64,000 nt of DNA from Simkaniaceae bacterium (lineage in GTDB: Bacteria; Chlamydiota; Chlamydiia; Chlamydiales; Simkaniaceae): assembly GCA_018399055.1 (NCBI GenBank), contig CP073762.1:1612001-1676000 (forward strand), written 5' to 3'. The position numbers were made by a program, and so were the translations under genes. Every line of letters starts with the position of its first letter. The stretch's first letter is position 1. Of the stretch, positions 33,905 through 42,520 are shown one piece after another. The notes under the pieces were generated by a model. It ran no database searches and was not told the DNA's origin. It saw only the letters and a program-made list of their open reading frames with translations.

Positions 33905-34077
33905 AGATGAAAAAAATTGCTTTATTTCTATTGATTGGTTTCCTATTGAGGCAGATACTGGCGATCTTATCTTTTTCACTTCGACACACCTACAAAAGCC
34001 TGCAGCAGATAATATAATTTTTTGAATATATCAAAAATTCTGTGTTCCGTATAATATCTACAGGTACGGAGTATTAT

Positions 34078-35337
34078 ATGATTATTGAACAAATTGCTTT
34101 ACAAGATCCAAGAGACCTTGTCATACAGATGGGGGCTATTGCTATTTCTTTTCTTGTCGGTGGGATTTCGGCCTTTATTTCTCGGAAACTACTGCATTTC
34201 AATTCTCAAAAACTTGACTCTATATTTTTTCAATCTGAATTTCCCTTGTTCTTATTTACTTTCTTAACCCAATGTCTCACACTGCCTATTATCTCCATTT
34301 TCTTAGGGTCTGCCTCATATTTTGTAGAAATTGCCCTCTTCATGCAGACCGCGCTTATGACCACCTCTCTTTTAAAAGCATTCTTTAAAAATCTGTATAT
34401 TCGTTTTTTTGGAGGCCTCGTAGCCTGGTTAATTACAATATTTCAAGCCTTTGATCTTTTGGAACCTTCAATTACCTATCTTCAATCTGTAAATTTCCAG
34501 CTAGGGTCGATAAAAATTTCACTTTTTGGAATGATCAAAGCTCTAATTTCCACAGGATTCTTAATATATGTGGCCAATTCCTTCTCTAATTATCTATCTG
34601 TGAGGCTAAAGCAAAAGAAACACCTTCAACTTTCAATGCAACTCCTTATTTCTAAGATAATAAAAACCCTCCTGATTATCTGTTCAATCTTTATTGGTTT
34701 ATCCTTATTAGGAATTGACCTCTCGGTATTTTCAATCTTTGCAGGAGCAGTCGGTGTTGGTGTTGCCTTTAGCCTTCAAAATATCTTTTCAAACTACTTT
34801 AGTGGATTTATCATTTTAATGGATCGATCTATCAAGCCAGGAGATGTTATTAGCCTAGATGAGGGTAAAACCTATGGAATTGTCAATAAACTTCACGCGC
34901 GTTATGTATCTGTTAGAACACGGGAGGGAAAAGAACACTTAATCCCCAATCAACTTATTATTTCAAGCAAACTAGAAAATTGGTCTTATAGCGACCCTCA
35001 TATCCGTATGGAAATTCTCTTTAGGCTTTCTTACGATTCCGATCTTTTACTTGCACAACAACTTCTAGTCTCAATAGCTCAAAAAACAAATCGAGTGAAG
35101 AAAGATCCTTCTCCTTATGTGCGCTTTAGTTCTCTTATTGATAATGCCGTGGATCTTAAATTGCGGGTTTGGGTAGAAGATCCTGAAAATGGGACAAGTG
35201 GAATCCAAAGCGACATTATTATTGAAGCATGGAAGGCATTTAGAAAACATGGAATCCGAGTCCCTTATCCTCCTAGGGAAATCCACTCTAAACGCCCAAA
35301 CTCTCTTTTAGAAGATGCTCTAGATCTTCAAAGCTAA
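34078..35337 (+). CDS. MscS-family mechanosensitive channel
   Basis: 419 residues from ATG 34078 (CGGAG upstream). Several N-terminal membrane helices precede the MscS core: LLIICSIFIGLSLLGIDLSVFSIFAGAVGVGVAFSLQNIFSNYFSG is the pore helix, and FIILMDRSIKPGDVISLDEGKTYGIVNKLHARYVSVRTREGKEHLIPN is the beta domain. The C-terminal alpha/beta vestibule follows. Inner membrane; releases solutes on osmotic downshock or acts in volume control. Monocistronic. Confidence 0.93.
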   Translation: MIIEQIALQDPRDLVIQMGAIAISFLVGGISAFISRKLLHFNSQKLDSIFFQSEFPLFLFTFLTQCLTLPIISIFLGSASYFVEIALFMQTALMTTSLLKAFFKNLYIRFFGGLVAWLITIFQAFDLLEPSITYLQSVNFQLGSIKISLFGMIKALISTGFLIYVANSFSNYLSVRLKQKKHLQLSMQLLISKIIKTLLIICSIFIGLSLLGIDLSVFSIFAGAVGVGVAFSLQNIFSNYFSGFIILMDRSIKPGDVISLDEGKTYGIVNKLHARYVSVRTREGKEHLIPNQLIISSKLENWSYSDPHIRMEILFRLSYDSDLLLAQQLLVSIAQKTNRVKKDPSPYVRFSSLIDNAVDLKLRVWVEDPENGTSGIQSDIIIEAWKAFRKHGIRVPYPPREIHSKRPNSLLEDALDLQS

Positions 35338-35358
35338 AATGTAATGAAGACACAGAGA

Positions 35359-35637
35359 TTATTTTTTGCGCTTGGAGGAGCGGATAAGGATCCAGCCCCC
35401 AACTAGGAAGATTACCCCACCTACGTAGCAAAGAACCACAGGGACCGTATACTTATCTACTTCCCCCCCAAACTCATCCTGAATGAATTCTCGAAAACCT
35501 TCGCCTGGTACGTATTTTGTCTTTTGTTCAATATCGCGGTGTGCCTCAAACATCCGATAACTTCCATAGAGTCCGTAGCAAATGAGGATAACCCCTATTA
35601 AAAATGCGATATTCCCCCCGAGTCTCTTGATATTCAT
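35359..35637 (-). CDS. Small two-helix membrane protein
   Basis: 92 residues: an N-terminal helix (NIAFLIGVILICYGLYGSY), a charged middle with FREFIQDEFGGEVDKYTV, a C-terminal helix (VVLCYVGGVIFLVGGWILI) and a basic tail RSSKRKK. Not recognised as a named family; resembles DUF3185-type small membrane proteins. Convergent with mscS and behind msrB on the same strand. Confidence 0.6.
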   Translation of the reverse strand: MNIKRLGGNIAFLIGVILICYGLYGSYRMFEAHRDIEQKTKYVPGEGFREFIQDEFGGEVDKYTVPVVLCYVGGVIFLVGGWILIRSSKRKK

Positions 35638-35686
35638 ACCCTATCCCTATAAAAGATACCTTTATCTAATTTCTATCTATCAAAGA

Positions 35687-36181
35687 CTACTCATCTTTTC
35701 CAGGAATAAATTCAAGAGCCACGGAGTTGATGCAATATCGGTCTCCCGTAGGTGGCGGGCCATCTGTGAAAAGGTGCCCGATGTGACCACCGCAACGGCT
35801 ACATGAACACTCCTTTCCAAAAAGAAAAGACCGTAGCTCTCGCTTCAGCGTCACATTTTTCAGGCAAATCGGCTCCCAAAAGCTAGGCCACCCTGTATGA
35901 GAATCAAACTTGGTCTTTGAGCTGAACAAAGGAAGTCTGCATCCAACACACTCGTAGATCCCCTCCTCATAGTTGCTATTATAGGCATTATTAAAGGGAG
36001 GCTCCGTTCCCCCTTTTCGAAGAATCTTAAATTGCTCGGGAGTCAGCCTATCCTTCCACCCTTTTTCAGAAAGAACAACTTTCTTTCCATCAAAGCAATC
36101 ATTTTCCATTGCAAAACACCCCACATGAAGCAAAAAAATTAGGTAAAAGCATCTCATAACTTCTTGATACATGAAACACAT
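35687..36181 (-). CDS. msrB: Peptide-methionine (R)-S-oxide reductase, exported
   Basis: An N-terminal hydrophobic segment (CFYLIFLLHVGCFA) suggests export; MRCFYL is the likelier start within the 164 codons. LTPEQFKILRKGGTEPPFNN, CVGC and CSRC zinc pairs, FDSHTGWPSFWEP and GDRYCINSVALEF with the catalytic Cys are all MsrB hallmarks. It reduces oxidised methionine in envelope proteins. An MsrQ-like membrane protein occurs at 46896, though not adjacent. Confidence 0.94.
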   Translation of the reverse strand: MCFMYQEVMRCFYLIFLLHVGCFAMENDCFDGKKVVLSEKGWKDRLTPEQFKILRKGGTEPPFNNAYNSNYEEGIYECVGCRLPLFSSKTKFDSHTGWPSFWEPICLKNVTLKRELRSFLFGKECSCSRCGGHIGHLFTDGPPPTGDRYCINSVALEFIPGKDE

Positions 36182-36201
36182 TTTAGTACACTACGTCCAT
36201 T

Positions 36202-36414
36202 ATGAAAAGCTACATATGTATCACTAAAGCAAATGACGACTTTGAAGCAGAGCTCATCAAATCGAAGCTCGAGGATGAAAACATCCCCTGTATGACACGT
36301 CAGAATGACGCAAGCGGCACCATGCCTCACCTTCGCCTAGAGCGAGGAATCGAGATCCTCATTCCTGAGGAATACGAAGCACGAGCACACGAAGCCCTTA
36401 ACGGACACCAATAA
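36202..36414 (+). CDS. DUF2007 signal-transducing-type protein
   Basis: 70 residues: YICITKANDDFEAELIKSKLEDENIPCMTRQNDASGTMP and GIEILIPEEYEARAHEAL follow the DUF2007 (GlnB-like fold) pattern. Role unknown. The stop TAATG overlaps the start of the next gene by one base, indicating an operon. Divergent from msrB with a 20-base gap. Confidence 0.72.
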   Translation: MKSYICITKANDDFEAELIKSKLEDENIPCMTRQNDASGTMPHLRLERGIEILIPEEYEARAHEALNGHQ

Positions 36415-37010
36415 TGATAAGTCATATCCAAAGTTCTCCAGGTTATCTAAAAATCTTTTCAGAAAAAGAGTCACTTTTTCAAGCAGCTGAAACATTGAAA
36501 CCTGAAGACAGCACGAGTCTTGAAGCTCTTGCACGCACTCAAATCAAAATCTACAATGTCTTTGCAGAAGAAATACCCACTTTGATCCAGAAAGAACGCG
36601 AAGTGACCCTTAGTCTCGTCCATTCTTGGGGAGAAAGAGAAGTGCAAGATGTTACCCAAGAGATTGGCAAAATTGAAACCGATACCCTTCAAGAACTCCT
36701 TGCTACGGCAATTCGAGCAAATCGCGCGGCAAATGAACGCCTAGTTAACTTTCAGCACTTAGCAGGTAAACTCACCCAAATGGGAGAGCAAGCTAAAGTC
36801 CTTTCAAAAGAAGGTGATGTTGAAAAACTCAGAACCTTTCAAGAAAAGTTTAATGCTCTTGGCTCTCTCATTTTGGAAGAACGTGACTGGCTAGTGGCCC
36901 ATCCCCCCCTTGAAAGTGAAGAAGCTGTGATTTCCACTTTTAAGCAAAAACACCAAGCCTCTGAATACTTAGAAGATGCAATTTGCTCATATAATTTAAA
37001 ATATAATTAA
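36414..37010 (+). CDS. Unassigned helical protein
   Basis: 198 residues, almost all helix-forming, with heptad-like stretches (TQEIGKIETDTLQELLATAIRANRAANERL). No signal or membrane segment. No family recognised. It lies between the DUF2007 gene (one-base overlap) and the kinase-like gene. The pattern suits a lineage-specific structural or effector protein, which is inference. Confidence 0.6.
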   Translation: MISHIQSSPGYLKIFSEKESLFQAAETLKPEDSTSLEALARTQIKIYNVFAEEIPTLIQKEREVTLSLVHSWGEREVQDVTQEIGKIETDTLQELLATAIRANRAANERLVNFQHLAGKLTQMGEQAKVLSKEGDVEKLRTFQEKFNALGSLILEERDWLVAHPPLESEEAVISTFKQKHQASEYLEDAICSYNLKYN

Positions 37011-37067
37011 CAATCTAACTTAATTACATTTTATGTTATTATCTTCGGCCAAATTAAAGAGGTTTTT

Positions 37068-38009
37068 ATGGTCGAAGCAATTAATGAAGAATTCGCTATA
37101 TCAATGGTAGGATTTGATGATCGGGAAGAAAAAGAAGATCTGATCCCCGATCTATTTAAAAGGTGCGTCACAAGTAGTACATACAACTCTTCTACCACTA
37201 CAGACAGAAAATATACTCAGGGACCAGCCACCCTCTTTGATATGGTCACCTATGCACTATCAGAAAAAGTCATCGCTTCTCAAGTAGTCGCTAAGCTTCA
37301 AGAATTGGGACTCACTCACTATGAAGAGAAGCTGGGCGAAGGTGCTTTTGGGGTCGTTCTAAAGCTTCGTGGGGAAAGCAAAAAAGATGTCGCCTTCAAG
37401 CTAGAAAAGAGGCCGATACCCATTGCCAATGAAGATAAAGAACTCTTTGGCGACGCTCTTGGATTGAAGCTTCCTTCAGATCAACACCTAGGAACAGCTA
37501 CCGGACTATTAACTTATCATGAAGGTAAAGTCCATTATATTGAAAACTATGACCCTGAAATGCACTCCAATCATCTTCTTGTAGGGGTCTTTTCAAAAGT
37601 TGTTGATGGAGTTCCTCTAGGGAACCGTGTGCGTATTGCTCCACTAGATTCAGAGGCTGTTAAAGGATATGGAAAACAGCTTGCAGAGGCTCTTCACGCC
37701 CTCCACTCAAATGGGTATATTCATAACGATCTTCATCAATGGAACATCCTTGTAAAGAATACCAAAGAAGGGAAAGACCCTTATCGACTGAAACTTCTAG
37801 ACTTTGGCCTTGCACAAAAGGTCAACCCAGAAAGAGTCAAGAATGAATGGATGTCATTTGCTCATCTGTTAACCTCTATCGCTTCGAAGAAGAAATTGTC
37901 ACAAAGCCCAAAGTTCAGCGACCTTTTATATAATCCAGAGAGAGGACTCCTTGCCGGAGATCTCCCCTACTCTGGAAATGAGATCGTGAATCACCCATTT
38001 TTCGTTTAG
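37068..38009 (+). CDS. Eukaryotic-like protein kinase
   Basis: 313 residues. After ~85 unassigned residues comes a compact kinase: LGEGAFGVVLKL (residues 89-100), the ATP Lys in VAFKLEKR (111), the catalytic loop YIHNDLHQWNILVK (Asp221, Asn226) and the magnesium motif DFGLAQ (Asp245). HRD is replaced by HND and the activation segment is short. Host-directed or small-molecule phosphorylation is possible; chlamydiae use such kinases as effectors. Its last four bases overlap phoH, convergent. Confidence 0.8.
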   Translation: MVEAINEEFAISMVGFDDREEKEDLIPDLFKRCVTSSTYNSSTTTDRKYTQGPATLFDMVTYALSEKVIASQVVAKLQELGLTHYEEKLGEGAFGVVLKLRGESKKDVAFKLEKRPIPIANEDKELFGDALGLKLPSDQHLGTATGLLTYHEGKVHYIENYDPEMHSNHLLVGVFSKVVDGVPLGNRVRIAPLDSEAVKGYGKQLAEALHALHSNGYIHNDLHQWNILVKNTKEGKDPYRLKLLDFGLAQKVNPERVKNEWMSFAHLLTSIASKKKLSQSPKFSDLLYNPERGLLAGDLPYSGNEIVNHPFFV

Positions 38010-39310
38010 AGAACTTTAGCAGCAATTGCAGCTAGTTGCGATCTCTCTGTTTTTTCGAACATGATGTGACCATAAATCGGTTCCTTCTTAAAACGACTCA
38101 CCACGTAAGTAAGAGCATTCGAGTCTTTATCAAGATAAGGATTGTCGATCTGTGTAGGATCACCCGTGAGGATGACTTTAGTTCCCTTCCCGGCCCTCGA
38201 GACAATTGTTTTCACCTCATGGGGTGTTAAATTCTGCGCCTCATCAATAATGATATATGTATGAGCTAGAGAGCGCCCCCGTATAAAGGTGACCGCTTCC
38301 ATCTCAATTTTTTCACTTTCCATGATCCATTGTTTGGTATCCGATGCATTCCCCGAACCTGAAGTTGACTCGCAGATATACTCGAGGTTATCATAGATCG
38401 GCTGCATCCAGTGATACATCTTTTCTTCTTTTGTTCCTGGGAGATATCCAATGTCTTTTCCAAGTGGCATGATAGGCCTTGAAATAAGAATCCGGTTATA
38501 GACCCCTTCATCAAAAGTTTTGCGAAGGCCAACAGTGAGAGCCATCAAGGTTTTCCCTGTTCCAGCCTGTCCGATCATTGTAATCAATTTGATATCATCA
38601 TTCATAAGCATGTCCATGGCACACTCTTGCTCATCATTGAGGGGTTTTATTCCCCAGACCTCTTTAGTTTGACCCTTTACTTGCTCAATTCTTTTCTTTT
38701 TTGGATTATAAATTCCCATGGCTATTGACTTTTCAGGGCAGTGAAAGCGCACATATTCGTTTGCTATCATATCTTCACCTGGCAACTCAACAAACCCTTT
38801 TGTCGCAAAGGTGTCAATCTCTCCCTTAGAAAGTTCAACCTTTCTAAATCCCCGATAAAGATTATCAAAAGACTCTTTGAGACTTTCATAATTCTGAGCC
38901 TTAATACCAATCGATTCCGCTTTAATCCTTAAAACGAAATCTTTTGAGATCATAATGACCACTTCTCGTCCCATCTGCTTCAACTTATATGCGCAGAAAA
39001 GAATACGATGTTTATTGCTATCCAGCGGAAGAGGAAACCCTTCCTTTTGAACGGATTTATCTTCGACAAAGATGGAGAACGTCGCTCCATTTTCTAACTT
39101 AATTCCCTTAAATATATCTCCTTTGATCTCATCAACGAAACGAATCACTTGCCGTGCATTCTTTCCCAGTTCGTCGCTGAACCGTTTCATCTTATCTAAC
39201 TCTTCTAATACTACTAAAGGCATTACGACATCGTTGCCCTCAAATTTTTGAATCGCTTCCGGATCATGCAGTAGAACGTTCGTATCCAGGACAAAAGTCT
39301 TGTTTGCCAT
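38006..39310 (-). CDS. phoH2: PIN-PhoH ATPase
   Basis: 434 residues from ATG 39310, after AAGGAGC. The N-terminal PIN nuclease domain (KTFVLDTNVLLHDPEAI, VVLEELDKMK, DKSVQK...) is fused to a PhoH P-loop domain: MIGQAGTGKTLMALTVGLR, RILISRPIMPLGKDIGYLPG, YIIIDEAQNLTPHEVKTIVSR. PhoH2-type proteins act as RNA helicase/ribonucleases. It corresponds in position to CT015 of C. trachomatis: two further genes of that block follow on the opposite strand. Confidence 0.93.
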   Translation of the reverse strand: MANKTFVLDTNVLLHDPEAIQKFEGNDVVMPLVVLEELDKMKRFSDELGKNARQVIRFVDEIKGDIFKGIKLENGATFSIFVEDKSVQKEGFPLPLDSNKHRILFCAYKLKQMGREVVIMISKDFVLRIKAESIGIKAQNYESLKESFDNLYRGFRKVELSKGEIDTFATKGFVELPGEDMIANEYVRFHCPEKSIAMGIYNPKKKRIEQVKGQTKEVWGIKPLNDEQECAMDMLMNDDIKLITMIGQAGTGKTLMALTVGLRKTFDEGVYNRILISRPIMPLGKDIGYLPGTKEEKMYHWMQPIYDNLEYICESTSGSGNASDTKQWIMESEKIEMEAVTFIRGRSLAHTYIIIDEAQNLTPHEVKTIVSRAGKGTKVILTGDPTQIDNPYLDKDSNALTYVVSRFKKEPIYGHIMFEKTERSQLAAIAAKVL

Positions 39311-39672
39311 AAGCTTGCTCCTTTTCAATCATTTATTATTCAGTAGATTGCAGTACTTACAAACCTCCTTAAATCGCATTCCCTTTCTTCTTTATAATCG
39401 AATTTTTATTCCTGCCAAGCAAATCCTATTAAGAAAGATTCAAAAAAATTGAAGGTGGTTAATCCAAGCTGTCTTACGATTTCAAATGCTATTAAAAGCT
39501 TCATCAGACAGAGAATGATCAAAATGTCAAAACACAAATAACTTATATATAATAATTTGCAAATAATCTCAGCAGTTAAGTTAAACGAGTGCTAGCTTTA
39601 CCGTTGACTGAGAATAGGATGATCTGTATAATGGGGGTAGGTTCGAATAAATCGTCTGAAAGAGAGGATGAT
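39311..39672. other. Gap between divergent phoH and the CT016-like gene
   Basis: About 360 AT-rich bases. Apart from the ribosome-binding sites at each end I see no gene, clear hairpin or consensus promoter pair. It must carry both divergent promoters. Confidence 0.5.
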
Positions 39673-40404
39673 ATGAAGAAAATCAATCATAAAATTTTAA
39701 GCATCCCACCTTACATCTCCACGTCATGGAAGAATATCAATACGCTTCATATGAAAGTGATCGAAGGGAAGCAGGTTCTGGTCATCGTCCTTCATAATGG
39801 AACTCTGATTGAGATCCCAGGACTCGAGGAAAAGCTCATCGAGCAAATTTTTGACGCCCACTCTCAATATGTGGACCATGAGACGAAAGAACCTCAAGCC
39901 GAGTCTCTCAAAACTTTTGAGCCAACAGCTGAGAAAGAAAATGATATTTCTTTTTCCTTTGGAATCCCTTTTCAGATGAGTGGAGCAGAAGGAGCTGAAA
40001 ATATAAGCTCGTTTCTTCAACATAACCCTGATCAAGCAAACACTCCAAAAATGCCACCCGATGTCATTGAAAAAATCACATCGATCACTAAAGCCCTTGG
40101 AATGGACATAGAGCAAATGAACATTCCCAAAGGAGAGCCCCACTGTAATTGCCCTTACTGCCAAATCGCAAAAGTCATTCAAGGTGAATCACAGAATTCC
40201 CCTAAAGAAGAGATCGAAGAAGAAGTCACTGAAGACGACCTACGCTTCCGCGATTGGGATATCAAACAGGAAGGAGATAAGCTCTACATTGTTTCCAATC
40301 CCCTAGACGCAAATGAGCACTATCAAGTCTTTTTGGGTAATCCCTTAGGATGTACATGTGGCGAAAAAAACTGCGAACACGTTCGCACTGTTCTTAACAG
40401 TTAA
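39673..40404 (+). CDS. Chlamydial conserved protein, CT016-like by position
   Basis: 243 residues from ATG 39673 (GAGAGG upstream). An N-terminal part (ILSIPPYISTSWKNINTLHM) is followed by an acidic middle. There are two Cys clusters: HCNCPYCQIAK near residue 155 and a C-terminal GCTCGEKNCEHVRTVL that resembles a SWIM-type zinc motif (CxCx-n-CxH). A nucleic-acid or protein interaction role is possible. Position between PhoH and the SH3 protein matches CT016. Confidence 0.65.
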   Translation: MKKINHKILSIPPYISTSWKNINTLHMKVIEGKQVLVIVLHNGTLIEIPGLEEKLIEQIFDAHSQYVDHETKEPQAESLKTFEPTAEKENDISFSFGIPFQMSGAEGAENISSFLQHNPDQANTPKMPPDVIEKITSITKALGMDIEQMNIPKGEPHCNCPYCQIAKVIQGESQNSPKEEIEEEVTEDDLRFRDWDIKQEGDKLYIVSNPLDANEHYQVFLGNPLGCTCGEKNCEHVRTVLNS

Positions 40405-40497
40405 TACTGGATATTTTCATTCACTTTATTCTGGCCATTTAAACAGTCGTTCTCTAGAATGAGGAAGCAGAACACTTTTCTTATTAGGAGTACGAAT

Positions 40498-41679
40498 ATG
40501 TCTAAAGCTTATGCTTTATTAGCGCTGCTAATGTTAGGAGCTTTTTCGGCTCCCGCATTTGCAGATGCAGCCCCCCCACTCGATAAATCGATTACATCGG
40601 TTGATACAACCCCTGCGCATTCGGGTTCAAAGTTCAAAGCCTTCACTGGAAAAATCGTTGGAAGCAACGTTCGGATGCGAACTTCTGCTGATCTAGATAG
40701 TCACATTATTACCGAACTCAGCAAAGACGAGTATGTTGTTGTGACCGGAGAAAAAGGGGATTTCTATACAGTAGAGGCCCCAGCAGATTTAAAAGCATAT
40801 ATCTTCCGCGGGTTTATCATTGATGATGTCGTTGAAGGCGATCGCGTTAATGTCCGCCTTTCTCCTGATCGCGATGCCCCCATTATTGGACACTATAGCA
40901 CTGGGCATTCCGTTAACGGAAACATTTGTGATGACAACAACAAGTGGATGGAGATTGATGCTCCAGAGAACACTCAGTTTTTCATTGCTAAGGAGTATGT
41001 TGAGTATGCTGGAAAACCCGAGCTTAAAGTTGTTCAAGACAAGCGAAAGGCGACAGTTACTCAGCTTTTAGAATCGACAAACCTTCTCAGCCAAGCTGAA
41101 ATGCGTAAGGCTTTTCATGAAATCGATATTGAGCGTGTAACCCACAACTACAGCAGCATTATTAACGACTTTAGCGACTTTCCAACATTTGTCGCTTCAG
41201 CAAAGAAAGAACTTCATGCAATTCAGGAAGACTACTTGCACCGCAAGATTTCTTTTCTAGAAGCCAAAGCATCAAATATGGGCAAAAGCCAAGAAGTCAA
41301 TGGTAATATCTATGAAGTTGCCTATCACTCTGAAGATGCTCTTTCTCCAACAGACCGGATGAAGGTCTGGGAGCCTATTGAAGAAGCCATGTATTTGAGC
41401 TGGTCATCTATGCACCACGCCAAAACAATGGACGACTTCTATACAGACCAAAAAATGAAGAGCAAGACAATTTCAGGAATCTTGGAATCATACAAAGAAC
41501 CTGTAAAAAACAAGCCAGGTAACTTTGTCGTAAAAGACCGAGATATCACTGTAGCATATGTTTATAGTACGCACGTTAATCTTGAAGATTTTGTTGGAAA
41601 GCGAGTCAATTTAATTGTCTCTTCTAGACCCAATAACAGCTTCGCGTTCCCCGCGTACTACGTCCTCGAAGTTGAATAA
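40498..41679 (+). CDS. Secreted SH3-like repeat protein, CT017-like by position
   Basis: 393 residues with a signal peptide (MSKAYALLALLMLGAFSAPAFA) from ATG 40498, after AGGAG. Two bacterial SH3 modules follow: GSNVRMRTSADLDSHIITELSKDEYVVV and GDRVNVRLSPDRDAPIIGHY. The C-terminal half is unassigned and helical. SH3b domains often bind peptidoglycan or peptides, so an envelope role is likely. The order PhoH-CT016-CT017 supports the assignment. Confidence 0.75.
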   Translation: MSKAYALLALLMLGAFSAPAFADAAPPLDKSITSVDTTPAHSGSKFKAFTGKIVGSNVRMRTSADLDSHIITELSKDEYVVVTGEKGDFYTVEAPADLKAYIFRGFIIDDVVEGDRVNVRLSPDRDAPIIGHYSTGHSVNGNICDDNNKWMEIDAPENTQFFIAKEYVEYAGKPELKVVQDKRKATVTQLLESTNLLSQAEMRKAFHEIDIERVTHNYSSIINDFSDFPTFVASAKKELHAIQEDYLHRKISFLEAKASNMGKSQEVNGNIYEVAYHSEDALSPTDRMKVWEPIEEAMYLSWSSMHHAKTMDDFYTDQKMKSKTISGILESYKEPVKNKPGNFVVKDRDITVAYVYSTHVNLEDFVGKRVNLIVSSRPNNSFAFPAYYVLEVE

Positions 41680-42499
41680 GAAGGACGCTAATTTCTCTTT
41701 ATCGACCTATTCTCCCACCTCCTTTGAGATGAGAGAGTGGGCCGTTTCCATTTTAGGAGCTGATACCCTGGACGGAAAACTGTGGGCACCTCAAAAGCTT
41801 ACAGATTTTCAACCCGGACCTCCTATGGAATGGAATGAACCAACCCGCCCAACCCAGCTCCGTTTTCAAAAGGTCAAAAAGGAAACAAAACTTCCTCCCT
41901 TTCATGACCACCATAAACCAGATAGCCGCGCTGCATGTCTCCACCGCTTTGCCGGCCACGAGCTTCTTGCTGTTGAAATTATGGCCTATGCCCTACTCAA
42001 ATTTCCTGATGCTCCTAGCCATTTTCGCAGGGGGCTCGCCCACACTTTGAAAGAAGAGCAAGAACATGTCCGCCTCTATCTTTTGCAGCTGAAGAGACTA
42101 GGTGTCAATTTTGGAGACCTTCCCCTTTATCGCCACTTCTGGTGTCATACTCCCTATCTAAACTCCCCGATTGAATATGTTTCGGTAATGAGTTTGACCT
42201 TCGAAATGGCCAATCTTGATTTTGCCCCAATGTATGGGCAATCTTTTGAAAAATATGGAGACACGGAAGCTGGAGCACTCATGGCGCGGATCTTAAAGGA
42301 CGAAATCGCCCATGTCTCCTTTGGATGGAGGTGGCTTCAAAAATTTAAATCCACAGAGCTGAGCGACTGGGACTCCTGGAAGGAAGCTCAAAGTCCTCTT
42401 CTTACCCCGAAGCGAGCGCGAGGCTTTGTGATCCATGAAGAGCACCGGAAGCTAGCTGGTGTTTCACCCGAGTGGATCGAAAACTTGAAATCTCTCTAA
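41672..42499 (+). CDS. DUF455 ferritin-like protein
   Basis: About 275 residues. FAGHELLAVEIMAYALLKFP, TLKEEQEHVRLYLLQLKRLG, TFEMANLDFAPMYGQSF and RILKDEIAHVSFGWRWL supply the paired E-x2-H helices of a di-metal ferritin-like fold. The family is of unknown function. The start is unclear: TTG 41672, overlapping the previous stop, or ATG 41729. It is close behind the CT017-like gene. Confidence 0.78.
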   Translation: MNKKDANFSLSTYSPTSFEMREWAVSILGADTLDGKLWAPQKLTDFQPGPPMEWNEPTRPTQLRFQKVKKETKLPPFHDHHKPDSRAACLHRFAGHELLAVEIMAYALLKFPDAPSHFRRGLAHTLKEEQEHVRLYLLQLKRLGVNFGDLPLYRHFWCHTPYLNSPIEYVSVMSLTFEMANLDFAPMYGQSFEKYGDTEAGALMARILKDEIAHVSFGWRWLQKFKSTELSDWDSWKEAQSPLLTPKRARGFVIHEEHRKLAGVSPEWIENLKSL

Positions 42500-42520
42500 C
42501 TTTCCGCTACAATATCCCCC

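Larger units (their letters stand above)
32424..34017 (+). pseudogene. Small signal-peptide-like gene split by IS-E
   Basis: ATG 32424 overlaps the RpiB-like stop and gives MKKIA before IS-E. With the element and one 17-bp repeat removed it continues LFLLIGFLLRQ to TAA 34017, 36 residues. In another frame after the hydrophobic part, FPIEADTGDLIFFTSTHLQK runs to TGA 34025; it looks like an NlpC/YiiX-type start, so the gene was probably already frameshifted. Confidence 0.4.

Noticed and set aside
39724-40182. 152-codon minus ORF opposite the CT016-like gene
   Set aside because: The plus strand has a good start, length and position match; the minus frame has no features.
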